The translations under genes and the position numbers were made by a program. Positions 1 through 11,939 of a DNA stretch of 64,000 nt are shown here, in pieces (positions within the stretch are counted from its first letter, which is position 1; each line of letters opens with the position of its first letter). Source of the stretch: Brasenia schreberi (Eukaryota > Streptophyta > Magnoliopsida > Nymphaeales > Cabombaceae); contig JAYKKT010000056.1 in the NCBI GenBank assembly GCA_036023115.1, positions 1,116,001-1,180,000 on the forward strand. The letters run 5' to 3'. The notes beneath the pieces are model-generated. The model was not told the origin of the DNA. It made no database searches and saw nothing but the letters and a program-made list of their open reading frames with translations.

Positions 1-2056
1 TTGAATGTTACAACAGATGAAAACTAAATCATTGAGTTGTTATGTTCCAACTTGTGCTTTTTTGTGTAGATGTATTAAAAGATACTCCAATTCCTTTCAC
101 AACCTGTTGCATTAAAGGTTTGACTCAGAACTCTTACTGCAAAATCTCTAAAATTTGAGCAATCACTTTCAAACCTATTCTACCAAACATTTGTAAAAAG
201 AAGACAAATATCAGGAACTTAATCGACAATAGATATAAGATTTAAAAAACTTATATACAAAGATAAACAGTTTACCTGAGCTCATATTAGTACGGTTACA
301 AATTGCTACAAGCAAACCCATTAAGTAAAGAGCATTATCATAGATCTCTATCTCTCGATGTATAACATTTGCTCTACTCTCATCAAGGACTTAATCTGTC
401 TATACAATCGATGATACATCGGTTTACCTCAGGGTTTAGGTAATAAGTTGTTACATTAATAGACTGATGCAATTATTTGTTCCATTTGTTATCTATAATG
501 TTTTGAACGAGTATATAATTTTTTTTTCTTTCATTAAAATTACTTCTAATGGCTTCTTTTGTCATATCCATGGCTTCATAAAGATAACCCAAAGATGGTT
601 CCTCCTCTCAATTAGTCAATTTCAAAACTTTCACTAAAAGACATATAATCCTCAATAGTCTTATATATGCATTCCAAAATATACTCCTAAAGACTGTATT
701 TGAAATCTCATTTAACTTTTTTTTCTTTCTATTTTGATGCAACTATATAAATTATTGTCACTCATATGAGGAAAACATTATCTTTAAGGCTTGTTTTTGT
801 TTCACAATGATCTGTACAAATAAGAAATTAGTTGTAGACCGAGTTGTAGTTATACAAAAGAGTTCTACATCATTTGTATATCTCTTTATCATATATAATA
901 TAAAAGCATGATTGTAGATAAATTTGGTGATACCTTGGCAACATTAAGTTGTTGCCTTTATGTCATCCATCTCACTAATATCCTCAAGGATGAGATCTAA
1001 ACAATGGGTTGCACATGGTGTCTAGTAGAAAGTCCCATAAGTATCTGATAACTCATTCTCAGCTGCTTTATAGTTACATACATTATCTGTAATGAATTGG
1101 ATTATATTCTCTAACCCAACCTCTTATATCACTTTATTAAACTTTTGCCTTAGGACCTCTGTAGTATGTTTCTCTTTTGACACGTTTAGAGATCTCAAAA
1201 ACATAAGTTATTTAGGACAATATAGAAGAAAGTTTAACAAAGTTCTTTCTTGTCAATCTATCCATCTATCTACCATGATAGTACATCTTATCTTCTATTA
1301 CTCTCTTAAAGTCGAACATTATTCTTGCACTTTAAAGACAGTTTTATCTAATAGTTTCTCTCAAATTTTGATAATAAAACATCTTATACTATGAACCAAT
1401 GTTAACAATTGTATCTATCATTGCTTAAAATGAAAACTGATTGTTGCATTAAATGGAATATATATATCATAAAATCATTTATGCATTGTAAGGTTTGCAT
1501 ACTCATGCAATTGCTTTAAAGTTATATCAGCATGAATTCGAGGTTGAGCACCATGTGTAATGCTAGGAGGAAAAAATGATTCTATAACAGAGTAAGCTCT
1601 TCTTCTACTACTTCCTCTTCTACCACTTCCACTTGCAACATCTATCATTTTCACTTACAACATCTTCAACAACTCTCTTTCTCTTGGTTGACAGTCGAAA
1701 ACTACTACTACCAACCTTTGTCTTACCATCAGTAGGAATACTATCACCCAATCCAACAATATTATCATCATCTTCCTTAAATATCTCTAAATCATTCTTC
1801 AGTTGTCTCCTCTCAAGTATACTATCAATCATTTGTAGATATTGTTATTGAATGATTTCTGACAATTTCCTAACTCTACGAGCAATTTCTTTTCTAGTCT
1901 CTCTTAGGTGATGTTTTAATCGTTAAATTCCACTACTAACCACCTTCTTACAAAACAAATATTTTATTTTAATTTGTTTCTCTCAACTGATGTATCCCAC
2001 TATCATGCCGGATTATCAGACCGAGATTGGAAGTCAGTAACACCCCTTCTTGCCAT
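1..2056 (-). pseudogene. hAT-superfamily transposase, degenerate, C-terminus cut by window edge
   Basis: Read on the minus strand, the first in-frame Met is at 2056. It is followed by a BED-zinc-finger-like stretch (WDTSVERN, then a lysine-rich part and RLKHHL, about 2020-1900), a charged linker (readable 1832-1620), a transposase core block around 1110-960 (FITDN, YKAAENELSDTYGTFY, TPCATHCLDLILEDI), and a C-terminal dimerisation block near 160-10 (FAVRVLSQTFNATGCERNWS). The block order matches the plant BED/DUF659/hAT-dimerisation transposases, which move hAT elements by cut and paste. Many in-frame stops and shifts are present, for example a TGA or TAG just after DNPA, so it cannot encode a full protein. 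The last residues lie beyond base 1. Terminal inverted repeats were not found. Family assignment is firm; precise limits are not. Confidence 0.85.
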
Positions 2057-3687
2057 CTCAACTGAACTCTTCAATCAAATAAAAAACTTGAAAATAAAAG
2101 CACTCAATAAATCCTCAATTTTCACATAACACTCAAATAAAGTGTCTCCCACTTTACAAATGCAATAAAAACCATATCCACACACTTCATAATTTCATAT
2201 TTTGTCATTAAAAAAAATTACAAATAACACCAAAAACAACAAATACAAAGAATTTCTTTTGAAAAACATAAAAATATATCATAATCCGAGTTGAGAGCCT
2301 TACATGGACACCGTAGAACACTTTTTTTTGGAGCCTTGAATACAAAAGAGGGGAGATCCACCAGAAGGAGCCTTGGGGAGCCATAAACAAAAGTCAGAAA
2401 CCCATAAAAACTGTTACGATCAAAGGGTCCTTCACAGTGTCACCCGTATCGTACAAACAATATGGTACTATATTGTACGATACAATACGATACGCAACAC
2501 TCTGCAATACATAGTATTGTATCATATTATGGCGTTCTATGATACGATAGAATACGTATAACGCTGATCATATTAATAAAATCGACACCATGGACAGTAT
2601 GGCAAATAGGCGTCCTATTTTGCAATGCAGCCGTATCGGCCCTATTGGTTTATCCGTTATGGCTTAAGATATATGGTCGACAAAAGGCATGCAAACCTAT
2701 GCGTCTTCTTGAGGCCGTCTTGCTGTATCGTTAGTATCACAGGATACGACCAATAGAGGGTCTTAAATGCAAATTTTGATTTAATCATATCTTTTGCTTT
2801 TTCCTGAAGTGCTATACGACCGATATCAGGGTCTTAAGCCCAACTTTTGATTTTAATCATTTTTTTTCCCTTAAAGTACAATAGGGCGGATACTTACATT
2901 ATCATCTCCACCAATGGATATCTGACATGCTGTGTTACTTGTGTTGGTTTGAGGTGCATACTTTCCTGTGATTTTTTTTCATGGAATCTTTTTTTCTTCC
3001 GTTACAATTTATGGCATGGCTCATGAAAAGGTAGCTTTATGATGAAAAGATGATTTGCTTTTTGACCGCTGCTGTTCTTCTACCAAAATATGCTCATGGC
3101 TTGAAGGGAAATTATTGGGGTCAAAAGAGAGAACAAAAGATAATGGAGAGAAAGGGAGATGAAAAAAAATGAATAACTAAAACTTGCTGTAGAATTACAG
3201 AATGTGACAGAGATAGACAGTGTGGACCAACAAGAGGTTAAAAGGGCCCCCAAAGCTAAAGAGAGACAGGTGTGGATCATGCTTATCCACCAGTTGCTCC
3301 TCTGCTTTTCTTCCTTTCATTGCATATATTGTGTTGGTTTTCTATGTCCATCTATCTTGTCCATCTTCACCGCAAAACCCAGTCGCCTTTTCTGGTGCTC
3401 TTACCTTGTGGCTCTTGCTTGGCTGTCAAGTTGCATCTGATTGAAGCCAGGGTGCTCATTCATGGGAGTCGTGGGCACGGGTGGTGCCGAAGGGGGGCTC
3501 GAGGTCTCACCAATGATACTAGGTCATTTAGTTTTGTGCACAAGGCAAATCCCAGTGTATGAGTGAGGAACCTATTCTTGATGTTTAAGTCAAATTATCC
3601 AAGAAAAAAACTCTCAAGGATAGTCTCTGAATAATATGCAAGTGCTTAGATGCTAGCTAGCTTATGTAACAAATGAGCAAAGCACAA
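2057..3687. other. Non-coding stretch with GATACG-type repeats at its left
   Basis: No gene is supported. About 2446-2560 carries many copies of GATACG/CGTATC motifs in both orientations. Around 2740-2900 there are two similar segments with GACC followed by an AGGGTCTTAA stretch. Overlapping short ORFs at 3204-3562 have no recognisable motif and lie in three frames, which argues against coding. Confidence 0.5.
2446..2560. repeat. AT-rich repeat made of GATACG / CGTATC motifs
   Basis: The segment contains CGTATCGTAC, GTACGATACAATACGATACG and GATACGATAGAATACGTAT, so the same hexamer appears on both strands and can fold back. A related perfect palindrome is present at 59391-59408. Function unknown; it looks like a transposon edge or a low-complexity repeat. 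Confidence 0.6.
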
Positions 3688-3698
3688 CTATAGGGTCC

Positions 3699-3739
3699 AC
3701 CCTACCCGCTACCTACTATTATAAGGTAGTGGGTAGGGT
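3699..3739. repeat. 16-bp inverted repeat (strong hairpin) in a GC-rich island
   Basis: ACCCTACCCGCTACCT at 3699-3714 is complementary to AGGTAGTGGGTAGGGT at 3724-3739 in 15 of 16 positions with a 9-base loop. It sits in a short segment from CTATAGGG (3688) to CCTATA (3767) whose GC content is well above its surroundings, which could be a miniature inverted-repeat transposon. A second GC-rich island with CTATAGGG...CCTATAG lies at 21837-21876. Confidence 0.6.
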
Positions 3740-3767
3740 TAGGGTAGTGCTGGAGCAGCCGCCTATA

Positions 3768-4913
3768 ATATGCCCTCCTCCATCAACCTAACATAACACA
3801 TTAGAAACCTAAAATCACTCTCTTAGGCTTTACTTAATCACCTCTGAGTGAGTACCACTGAACCGCCACTTCATGGATGTGACGGTGGTTTTCTTTATAG
3901 TATCCATTCCGTTGGCTATTTTCTCGGGTTAGAAAAGGTTGTGTTAAAGTGCTGATAATATGCATGTTATAGGCCTTCTATCTTTGTTGGGAAATTGAAT
4001 CGGAGGTAAGAGACTTCGTTCTCAGCTTGCAACCGGCCCTGGGTGACTCATTGGCAAGGTGAGATAGTACTCTTTTGGAGCATTCTCTAGGTGTTCAACC
4101 TCTTGTATTTTGTAAGAAATGGTTGACACAAAAACACACGCACAGTTTGACTTGCTACATGAATACCTGATTAATGGGGATATCGAGTCTTTCAACATCG
4201 TAACATTAACAAATAGGCCCGGTAAATTTTTAATCTATAAGAAATGACAAGGCAATTCATTTCATGTTTTATAGAATTATTAAAATTGGTCTCACATCCG
4301 CCAATTGCTTATTAAAAAGATGGTCCAGAGCATCCACAACATTAGCTATTTGGTAGGGATCTTCGACTCGCACAATGTAGGTGATGAGTTCGATTCCTGA
4401 GGCATGCATGCATTTGGCCTCCTGTAGTAATGAAAAAAAACGGTTAGATATGTTAAAAGGTCTTAGGAAGACTTGGTATCTTATCTATATATAAAATAAG
4501 AACTTAGGCAAAAACTTTCACCATTACTTCTCGATCCCTAGAAAAAGTTCTCCTTTTGGTTTTTGACAATGAGTACGTTGGGTAAAGAAACAACCACCAT
4601 ACTTTATGTGTTCTGCTATATGAATTTACTGCACTCCAATGATCAACAGTTCTAAACACCATTGTATATAAAATCTATTGTACTCCTATTCTCAAAATTT
4701 GAAGTTGGGTCCATTACTTTCATCTCTGTAGCAAAAGAAAAACATTCACATATCACAAGGTAAACTTAGATTTCTCCTGGCTCTCACACAAAGAAAAACA
4801 TTCTGGTGCATTGTTGTAAATAATACATCGGCCCCATAAACAGTTTATAGTGTTGCATGTTAGTGCATCATACAATTTTTCTGTTATATGGCAAAGAAAA
4901 ATAAGTAAAAAAA
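3768..4913. other. No recognisable gene
   Basis: AT-rich sequence with stops in all frames. Nothing beyond short chance ORFs was seen. Confidence 0.5.
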
Positions 4914-5083
4914 GAAGCAAGAAAAAGATAAAAATATTGACAAAGTGAAAGGTTGATACAAAACAATATGAAGCAATACACACTTATAAATGACATAGAC
5001 ATGAGATTGTTGCCACCAGAAGTGATAGCCTGATATGAATCGCTGAACACTGTAAGTTTGAGAAGAATGTTAGAAGATGAAGG
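4914..5083. repeat. Direct repeat, left copy, about 170 bp
   Basis: This matches 7664-7832 in the same orientation along its whole length. Both begin GAA(G/A)CAAGAAAAAGATAAAAATATTGAC and end TTAGAAGATGAAGG in substance. The two copies bracket the decayed minus-strand gag region, so they may be parts of the LTRs of one element, but TG/CA ends and target duplications were not found. Confidence 0.65.
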
Positions 5084-5397
5084 GTGTACCATAAAACACT
5101 GCTCAATCGGTTTTATTTACCAAGATGTCATCTTTAAAAATCTGTCACATATCTCCTCTAGAAGCAAAATTCATCGACAAAATAGTAATCATACCTTCCA
5201 AACAATACAAAAAATCCTCATAATCATCACTGAATAAATATGTCTCATCCAGAAAATATCCTCTTAAACAATTCCTTCCAATTTTGGGTTACTCCTAATC
5301 AGCGTATACAACCTTTTGACTACTTCGGTCAGCAACAAATCATGTGAATTTAGAACAAATGTTGTAGATCCTAAGACTCACTTCTATTAGACCTAGT

Positions 5398-5640
5398 CTA
5401 CGAAGTATGTTGTGTCTTGAAGTTCATGATGGATACCTCGAGCTCCTGCATCTCATGTTCTTGTTTTTTGACCTCTTCCTCCAATTCCTCAACCTCTTTT
5501 GTACGATCCACCATATATAAGTGAAGTTCCTCCCACCACAAAGTGTTTAAAGCCTCTATTCTCCATTTTGTGTCTTTTTCCTTGAAATTATGTAAGGTCA
5601 ACCAATCTTTTCTCCATTCAGCAAGAACTATTTTGACCCA
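5398..5640 (-). pseudogene. Coiled-coil, gag-like fragment
   Basis: The minus frame encodes a 67-residue stretch with WRIEALNTLWWEELH followed by a Glu/Lys-rich heptad-like run (VEELEEEVKKQEHEMQELE). A Trp-rich box followed by a short coiled coil occurs near the N-terminus of gag proteins in some plant Ty3/gypsy elements, and the nearby 6900-7560 region is gag-like on the same strand. No start codon context or full domain is present. The assignment rests on general resemblance and context only. Confidence 0.3.
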
Positions 5641-6895
5641 TTCATCTAGATCCTCGAGTAAAAAATATACACATCCTCTAGATCCACTTTTTGATCACCT
5701 ATCCCAGTAGAGTCCTCTATCGAAAGGTCACATGAATGTGCATTCTACATATTTGTTAGAAGTTTGTTTGTCTCAAAGGATTGAGAATTTTGTTTCTGTC
5801 TCTCGAGATAATTGTGTTCCGACTCCTCGTTGAAATTGACAACAACTTGAGAATGATGACCCGAATGAGGTCTTTCAAGATTGTTTGGAATTGACAATCA
5901 TCTTCTGTATTGAGCCTTATTTTGTTGAGCATGTCGCTTTTGAGTACGAATAATTAGTCAATGATTAGTCAGAAAATGGGTGGATGGCTAAGAATTCTCT
6001 AGCCATTCTTAACTCTCAAGGGGTAGATTTGAGGCTTGATCATTCGACATAAAAATAAGACCATTTTTGTGCCACAAAATATCCAATGATATCAAAGCGT
6101 TATGTACTAAAACCTCAACAACTCAAGGTGGGCTCCAACATTGCTGATGAAACATTGACCTTTAGGTATCTCTCTCTCCCAAAAATACTCTAGGGTCATG
6201 AATAATGAGACATGATTCTCACCTATTGGGGACAATCCTTTGATGATAAAATTGATGATGTGATCTTAAGTGAAACCCATACCCATATTTTGTTGTTTCA
6301 TTTGATGATTCAAGTGAGCACATTCTTGACCATGGTATATGAGCATAGGAAAATCGCTTCATCCATAGCCTCCTCCCTCTCACCAAACACTATATATTCT
6401 AATCTCATTTGATCAAGAGATATGACGATGATCAACTCATTTCACGTGAAGTGAATCAAGTTTGTTGTCTAGGTTTCACTATGACGGTTCATAATAGTAA
6501 TATAGGATCGTCTTTCACCACAATTGATATAGGTAAGGACAAATTTGCATCACCCTTAAGTTTCTTGTTTGAAAAATTAAGGCATCCATCCTTGATATCT
6601 TGTTGTATGACTAAGTGAAACTTAACATATTGATTTATACCATGCAAGGTTAAGTTGTCACTTACAATATTGTGACATCTTCTTGAGCTTGTTTCAAGAT
6701 GGTATTGAATGTTCTTCCGATAAATAGATTTGTCGATCTTCTATAAGTAAATTGAAGATTTGACTGACTTTCAAGATGTCGAAAAGATAATTTTCTTTCT
6801 CATCGACTTCCTTCTCTTTTTCTTGTGGGACTGAAGATCATTGCAAACATAAGGAGGGTCATGTATCAACTCGCAACTATGATTTCGATCAAGTC
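5641..6895. other. Probable retroelement interior without readable domains
   Basis: It lies between two gag-like minus-strand patches. Two plus-strand ORFs of 66 and 69 codons (6212-6618) have no motif that I recognise. Probably decayed interior of the same element. Confidence 0.35.
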
Positions 6896-7560
6896 AGACT
6901 CATCATCGGTATCTTACAACATATCTTTCAAGTAAGAAGTCAAAGCTTGTCATTGATTATGCCTTGGGACTTCTCACTTATTACGTGATGCATTCGGAGT
7001 GTTGATTATGTATTCAATCTTTTTCGTTTGGTTATCTAATTAAACTAAAGTTGGACATAAATGTTTAGATAAGCCGTTCTTAATCTTTGTGCACAAACAC
7101 TTTCACACCAAGTCCATGTATTGGGCCTCGATAAACTGCATATGCTAACATTGGACCAACTCTTAGAATTTCTTGAAGAAGACTTTCATAGTTTGTCCAA
7201 GGTTTTTGGTTAAGAATGAATCTTGTTATAGCATTTGAGAAATTTCTTTTGCATATTGTCCCAAGTTTGGATGGATGCATATTTTAGGAAAGTGTTCCAC
7301 GCATAAGCTTAGTTTATGAAGAAAGAGACGAAAAGCTTAAGTTTGTGCATCATACTATCACCTAGTTCCCCATGCTTGAGAGTGAAATGAGCCAAATGTT
7401 CTCCTAGATATTTACCATCTTGCCCAAAAAAGTGATAAACTTAGTTCTAAAAGATCTCGGGATTGATGCAAACCTATTGACCCAATCGGGATATAAATAA
7501 TCTACTTCAATATCAGGAGTTTGTAGCTCTATTCCAAAAGCATTTCAAATCAAGTCAATA
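6896..7560 (-). pseudogene. Ty3/gypsy-type gag, degenerate
   Basis: On the minus strand the frames give, in order, YPDWVNRFASIPRSF, then FFGQDGKYLGEHLAHFTLKHGE, GDSMMHKLKLF, and SIQTWDNMQKKFLKCY. This order (a G-D-G-like box, an HLAHF helix, an L-K-L-F helix, then an SI-x-TW box leading to KFL) is typical of the plant gypsy capsid domain, which packages element RNA. Stops and frame changes separate the blocks, so it is a relic. It reads toward lower coordinates, with a 170-bp repeat upstream (7664-7832) that recurs downstream (4914-5083). No polymerase domains were found beside it. Confidence 0.6.
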
Positions 7561-7663
7561 ACCCCATCATGATTCCTCATAACATCTTTTATCTTTAGAG
7601 GTTGATTGAGCATGTGATTGTTGAATGCAAACTACCGATTTGTTGGTAGAAATTATGCCTCAT

Positions 7664-7832
7664 GAAACAAGAAAAAGATAAAAATATTGACAAGGTGAAA
7701 GATCAATACAAAACAATATAATAATTGTACACTTATAAATGATATTGAAATGAGATTATTGTCATTTGAAGTGACAACCTCACATGAATGGTTGAGCATA
7801 GTAAGCTAGAGAAGAATGTTAGAAGATGAAGG
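7664..7832. repeat. Direct repeat, right copy, about 170 bp
   Basis: Partner of 4914-5083, same orientation. See that entry for the comparison. It lies just upstream of the gag-like relic as read on the minus strand. Confidence 0.65.
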
Positions 7833-9659
7833 ACATGTGAGAGAACTCTGACCCTTGTTCTCAAGAAAGAAACAAGACTAGATAAGGTATCATGCGTTGG
7901 AATGGGTCTCGAGAATATGATTGAATGTAAGTTGGTTGCTGATGGGGTTGCATATACCTTCAATTTGCCTGGGAAGATGAAAGGATTACGTTACATCTAT
8001 TGCTAGAGAAAGTAAAAGAAGAAAGAAAACTACAATTGTATCCTTGATTTTTTGATGTCATCTTTGTTACACATGCTTATTTATAGACTTTTACATAAAC
8101 AACAAATATCATGCTAAACTTTTCTGTTGTGATTTTTGATAACTTCTCACTTATTTGTTCATATAGTTCTTTTTACCACTACACTGATTGAGATATGTCA
8201 ATTAATTCCATCCTCCATGCAATCAACTCGAGATAATAAACATGTCTCTCATGATAGCCTTTTATTAGTCACGTGTTCTTTCTTTTTCAAAACCCTCTAC
8301 GTACACTCATACATTTTATAACGTCAACAAAGATAGTGATGGCATCAACAGCATAAGTACCCAATATATGATATTACGAGAGATTTGAGCTGTCAATCTT
8401 TCAATATTGACGACGCATAGTGCCATGTTTGGTAGGTCCGTGGCAGCACCAAAACAACGGAATCAAAGGCGAGAAATGCCGTGGAAAGATTGACTCGGTT
8501 TTTTTTTGCCACAGCTGTTGTTCTCAATACCTTAATGGTTTTCAAAGCGGAATAAGACGGTATGGGAATCATCTTATGATTAGATTAACTATATTTCTTT
8601 GCTTGCATTGGCAATCATAAACAAAAGACTGGATGGGACAAGAGGAGCAATTCACTCAAGCCCAGTCTGGAGAGCTAATCAAATCAAATAAATAAAAAGC
8701 AAGTGGAGGATGATGTGTGGGACCAGTGGTTGTTTAATAGAACAAGAGATAAAATCAGGCATGAACAACAAGTTTCTCTTATACACAACAGCATCTACTT
8801 TTCATTATACTCTTTCCTTTTTTCTTTTAATTATATCTTTTAAAAACACTTTCCGTTGATGTCATTTAAAGGACGTTGTGGTGTAAAGGGAAGTCAGAGC
8901 TGGTGATGCCTTCACATTCTTGGCCTGCTTGCTTCGAGGCAAAAGGAGAATGCTTTGATTTATTAAACCTATAAATTTGAGGCCTTTTCTTGAAAGGGTT
9001 TTGTTTATTCGTTTATTTGTTCCTTGAGCGCTTGTTTCAATACGGCACGAGGACAAATCTGACCTTGCTTTTTCTTTCACTTGCTTTGTTATAGTATTCT
9101 CATTTCGCCTTGTTACAATGTGTGTTAGGCCGAAGCCTAACGTCTATTGACTCACATGCGATTCAATGCAGAGCCCTAGACGCATGTGCAGCCTGTTTAT
9201 ATGATAATGGTAAGCTTCTCTGACATTAAAAGTGAAAAGCTTGTCTTTTGACTCTTCCTTTCATGAGTTGGTCCAGGGCTGGGAGGACTCACTCTGACTC
9301 AATTCATGGCCTTTCACTAAATATTTTGGTACCTTACCGACAGAATAGTGGGATCGGTGTTCCATATCGTTATCATTGCCTCAATCAATTGAAAATATTC
9401 AATAAAAAGAAGGATTGAGTGGCCACTCAATTCCACAGGCAAGAATAAAAGAAGTACAATCCGCATGGCTCTTTATTTTGTAGGGGATAATAGCGTAGAA
9501 ACATTTTCAAGATATAAGGGGTTACTCAAATAGGAACCGCCGAACTTGAGATTCGGATGAGATGGGCTTTAAAAAATTTTGGAAAACATGAATACTTAAT
9601 TCAATTTTTTTTGAATTTCGAGACCGTGGTCGCCACCCCACCACAATGTGGATCCACCA
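7833..9659. other. No recognisable gene
   Basis: Short ORFs only, none with motifs. Mixed AT-rich sequence of unknown origin. Confidence 0.5.
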
Positions 9660-10492
9660 CTGTATGGTAGCAAGTGAGCTTCTAATAAAAACTCTTTGAT
9701 TGAACCATTGGATTTAATTTTAATTGATGAGATTAAATAGAATTATAGTATATACGACTTCCTTTTTCTATTCCCTTTTCTCTCTCTTTGTAGAACGTAA
9801 ATAAAACGGACTCCATCCCCTCAAACCCTAATCATTTCCTCTCTCTCTAGCATATCTCAACTAAGGGAAGCAATGTCAGCAATTCCAAGGGCTTATCTAG
9901 AAAATAGTATTGGAGGCTGACATATGTATTCATCGTGTTAGGAGGAGCGAAACATGAATTTTAACCATATATTCACTGTAAAATGTAGATTTTACAGTGA
10001 CATTTTAAAATTTCAGAGCCCCCCACCCCATCATTGCAAGGGGAGAGAGTGGTTTTGGTTATTAAAGAAAATTTCCTCCACATTTAGCCACATCGAAGAA
10101 AGATAGATTACTTACCTAGGATTGACCTGAAGCTTTAGGTGAAGAAATAAAAAAAGAGAACCTTAATTTTGTTTACTTTTTCAGTTTTTCTTCTTAAGAA
10201 AAAGACGGTAGACGGGGAGAAAGAAATGTATAATGATGATTATCTTCTTTTTAATAGTATTGGCAATTCAAAGCGACAAACCATTGATTAGATCTTCATA
10301 CTTTTGATGTTTTGGTGTTTGCTTTTATGGTTGAGAGGCTTCATAAAGTACCAATAAAACTGCAATGCTTTTAGGAGAGCCAGAGGAGGAGAACTAAAAA
10401 GAGAAGGTTTTTATCTATTTGATCAGTCAAAATTAAATCTGACGGCCCAATCAAGGAGTTCTTCTTGTCAAAAGCTTAGTTCCTACTATAAG
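9660..10492. mobile_element. 833-bp element with about 75-bp imperfect terminal inverted repeats
   Basis: The left end (9660-9740) and the reverse complement of the right end (10412-10492) align closely: CTGTATGGTAGCAAGTGAGC pairs with CTTATAGTAGGAACTAAGC, followed in both by an AACTC(C/T)TTGATTG block and a GATTTAATTTT block. The interior has no ORF of interest. This is the shape of a non-autonomous DNA transposon, but no clear target duplication is visible (flanks GATCCACCA and AGAGATTC), so the superfamily is open. Confidence 0.55.
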
Positions 10493-10903
10493 AGAGATTC
10501 TATCACAGGACACCTTCAGGTGACTGGCATCTTCTCCTCAGAACGATCCGCATTCACCCTTTTCTGACGCGTGAACGCTCGCACGTGGAAAACAATCTGA
10601 GTTTACTCTTGAAATACACATTCACAGCTCACAATGTAGTTGAAGGCGATACAAGTTGTCGGAAGTTCCAACTGAGCTAGAGTCCAGTCAGTCAGTTGAT
10701 CCCAAGGGAGCTTGGCACTCCTCGTGCCCTTGTGAGCGAGCTTTTCCCTTGATTAGTTGGTGGTCAATCACGTCGTTAGGTTCCTGACCCGAAGTGTTCG
10801 GGACAACAATGTGAGTTATCGTGTGCCCCTTGACGCCCAGATAATGTGCACTCAAATATCGAGGAAGAAGGGTCTTCTTTCGAGATTTTTCGAGATGCAC
10901 TTT
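10493..10903. other. No recognisable gene
   Basis: Segment between a TIR element and the copia 5' LTR. GC content is slightly higher than in its neighbours. No feature supported. Confidence 0.45.
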
Positions 10904-11172
10904 TGAAAGTTAAACATATTTTAACAAACTTGATATACTTTATAAAAGTTAAAACCACATGATAGATATAAATGGCTTTAACAGAAAGTCGAAAGAAGAA
11001 AACATGGAAAAAAAAAGTCACAGTAAGCTTGTTTATCGATATATAATAACAAAAAAGAAAAATGTTCATGTGAAAACCCTTTGTGGGTAACAGGCTTCCT
11101 TCTCTCTTCCTAGTGTTCGGTTCTTCACTTTCTCATGTAGTTTGACTGCCAGAGGTACATCGCATCTCTTCA
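10904..11172 (+). repeat. 5' LTR of a copia element
   Basis: TGAAAGTTAAA...CATCTCTTCA here matches 15694-15987 with shared blocks such as AACTTTATAAAAGTT-like sequence, GTTTATCGATATATAATAAC and GGTACATCGCATCTCTTCA. The ends begin TG and finish CA. The following bases (GTGGTGAAAGAGTC) resemble a weak initiator-Met tRNA primer site. Target duplications were not found. Confidence 0.75.
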
Positions 11173-11624
11173 GTGGTGAAAGAGTCGTTAGTGATCTCTT
11201 TGGCCTTGAGAATTACGAAATGGATAGAAAGTCAAAATTACGAGTCTGCCATTTGTTATAAAGAAATTTATAAAAGCAAACAAAAGGTGTATTGTTTATT
11301 GTTTTGTCCCTACACTTGCACTTGTTTTGAAATTAATGAACTTAGTTTATATTTCAACTATTTCTAAAATGGTACTTGTATTTTGTTTGAAATTGCTAAT
11401 AGGTGTTTGGAAATACTTACAGTTCACTATTTGGATATTTTGGATATTGTATCTAAGTGTCTAGCTATATTTTTATTACTTGTTTATTAAAAATGTCTTA
11501 TTGTTTCTTATTTGTTGCATTTTTTATGTTTTCATATAAAAAACTCAGACCCACTTATTGTTATCTTTACCAAATTATTAAAAATGACTTCAAGAATTTG
11601 TATTTCTCAAACTGGCAAAGACTA

Positions 11625-11843
11625 TAACAACAACAACAACTAAGCCTTTTCTCATACTAGATAGGGTCGGCTACATAGATTCTTTGTTTCCACATAACCC
11701 TCTCATAATTTGTAAAATCTATGTTAAATAAGTTTGACAAAGTTTTGTGCCAGCTGTTGAAAGTCTAACGCAACCCTCCTCCTTTATCTAGGCTTGGTAC
11801 CGGCCATACAAGGATGATCTCTTACATGGAAAAGTTCTGAACG
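11625..11843 (-). mobile_element. 219-bp SINE-like RTE derivative (both LINE ends, no middle)
   Basis: Read on the minus strand, the first part (about 115 bp) matches the 5' end of the RTE LINE at 29364-32631 (CCGGTACCAAGCC, ATAAAGGAGGAGGGTTG, GGCACAAAACTTTGTC), and the last part matches its 3' end (GTGGAAACAAAGAATC, TAGTATGAGAAAAGGCTTAG, then a TTG repeat). The 3 kb between them is missing. An 11-bp target duplication GGCAAAGACTA flanks it exactly (11614-11624 and 11844-11854), so the short form itself was mobilised, presumably by RTE enzymes. Confidence 0.85.
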
Positions 11844-11939
11844 GGCAAAGACTAAACAAGTAAATGGCCTAAATTTTCAAACGTGAAGAAGAAGAATCCT
11901 GCTAGCCATAATACTAAAGGGTATTAATTATGTACTTAG

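Noticed and set aside
3204..3562. Three overlapping plus-strand ORFs of 74-96 codons
   Set aside because: Different frames of the same stretch, no domain, no upstream signal or conserved partner in the window.
3731..3748. Telomere-like GGGTAGGGTTAGGGTAG
   Set aside because: Only one plain TTAGGG and part of a hairpin; plant telomeres are long TTTAGGG arrays.
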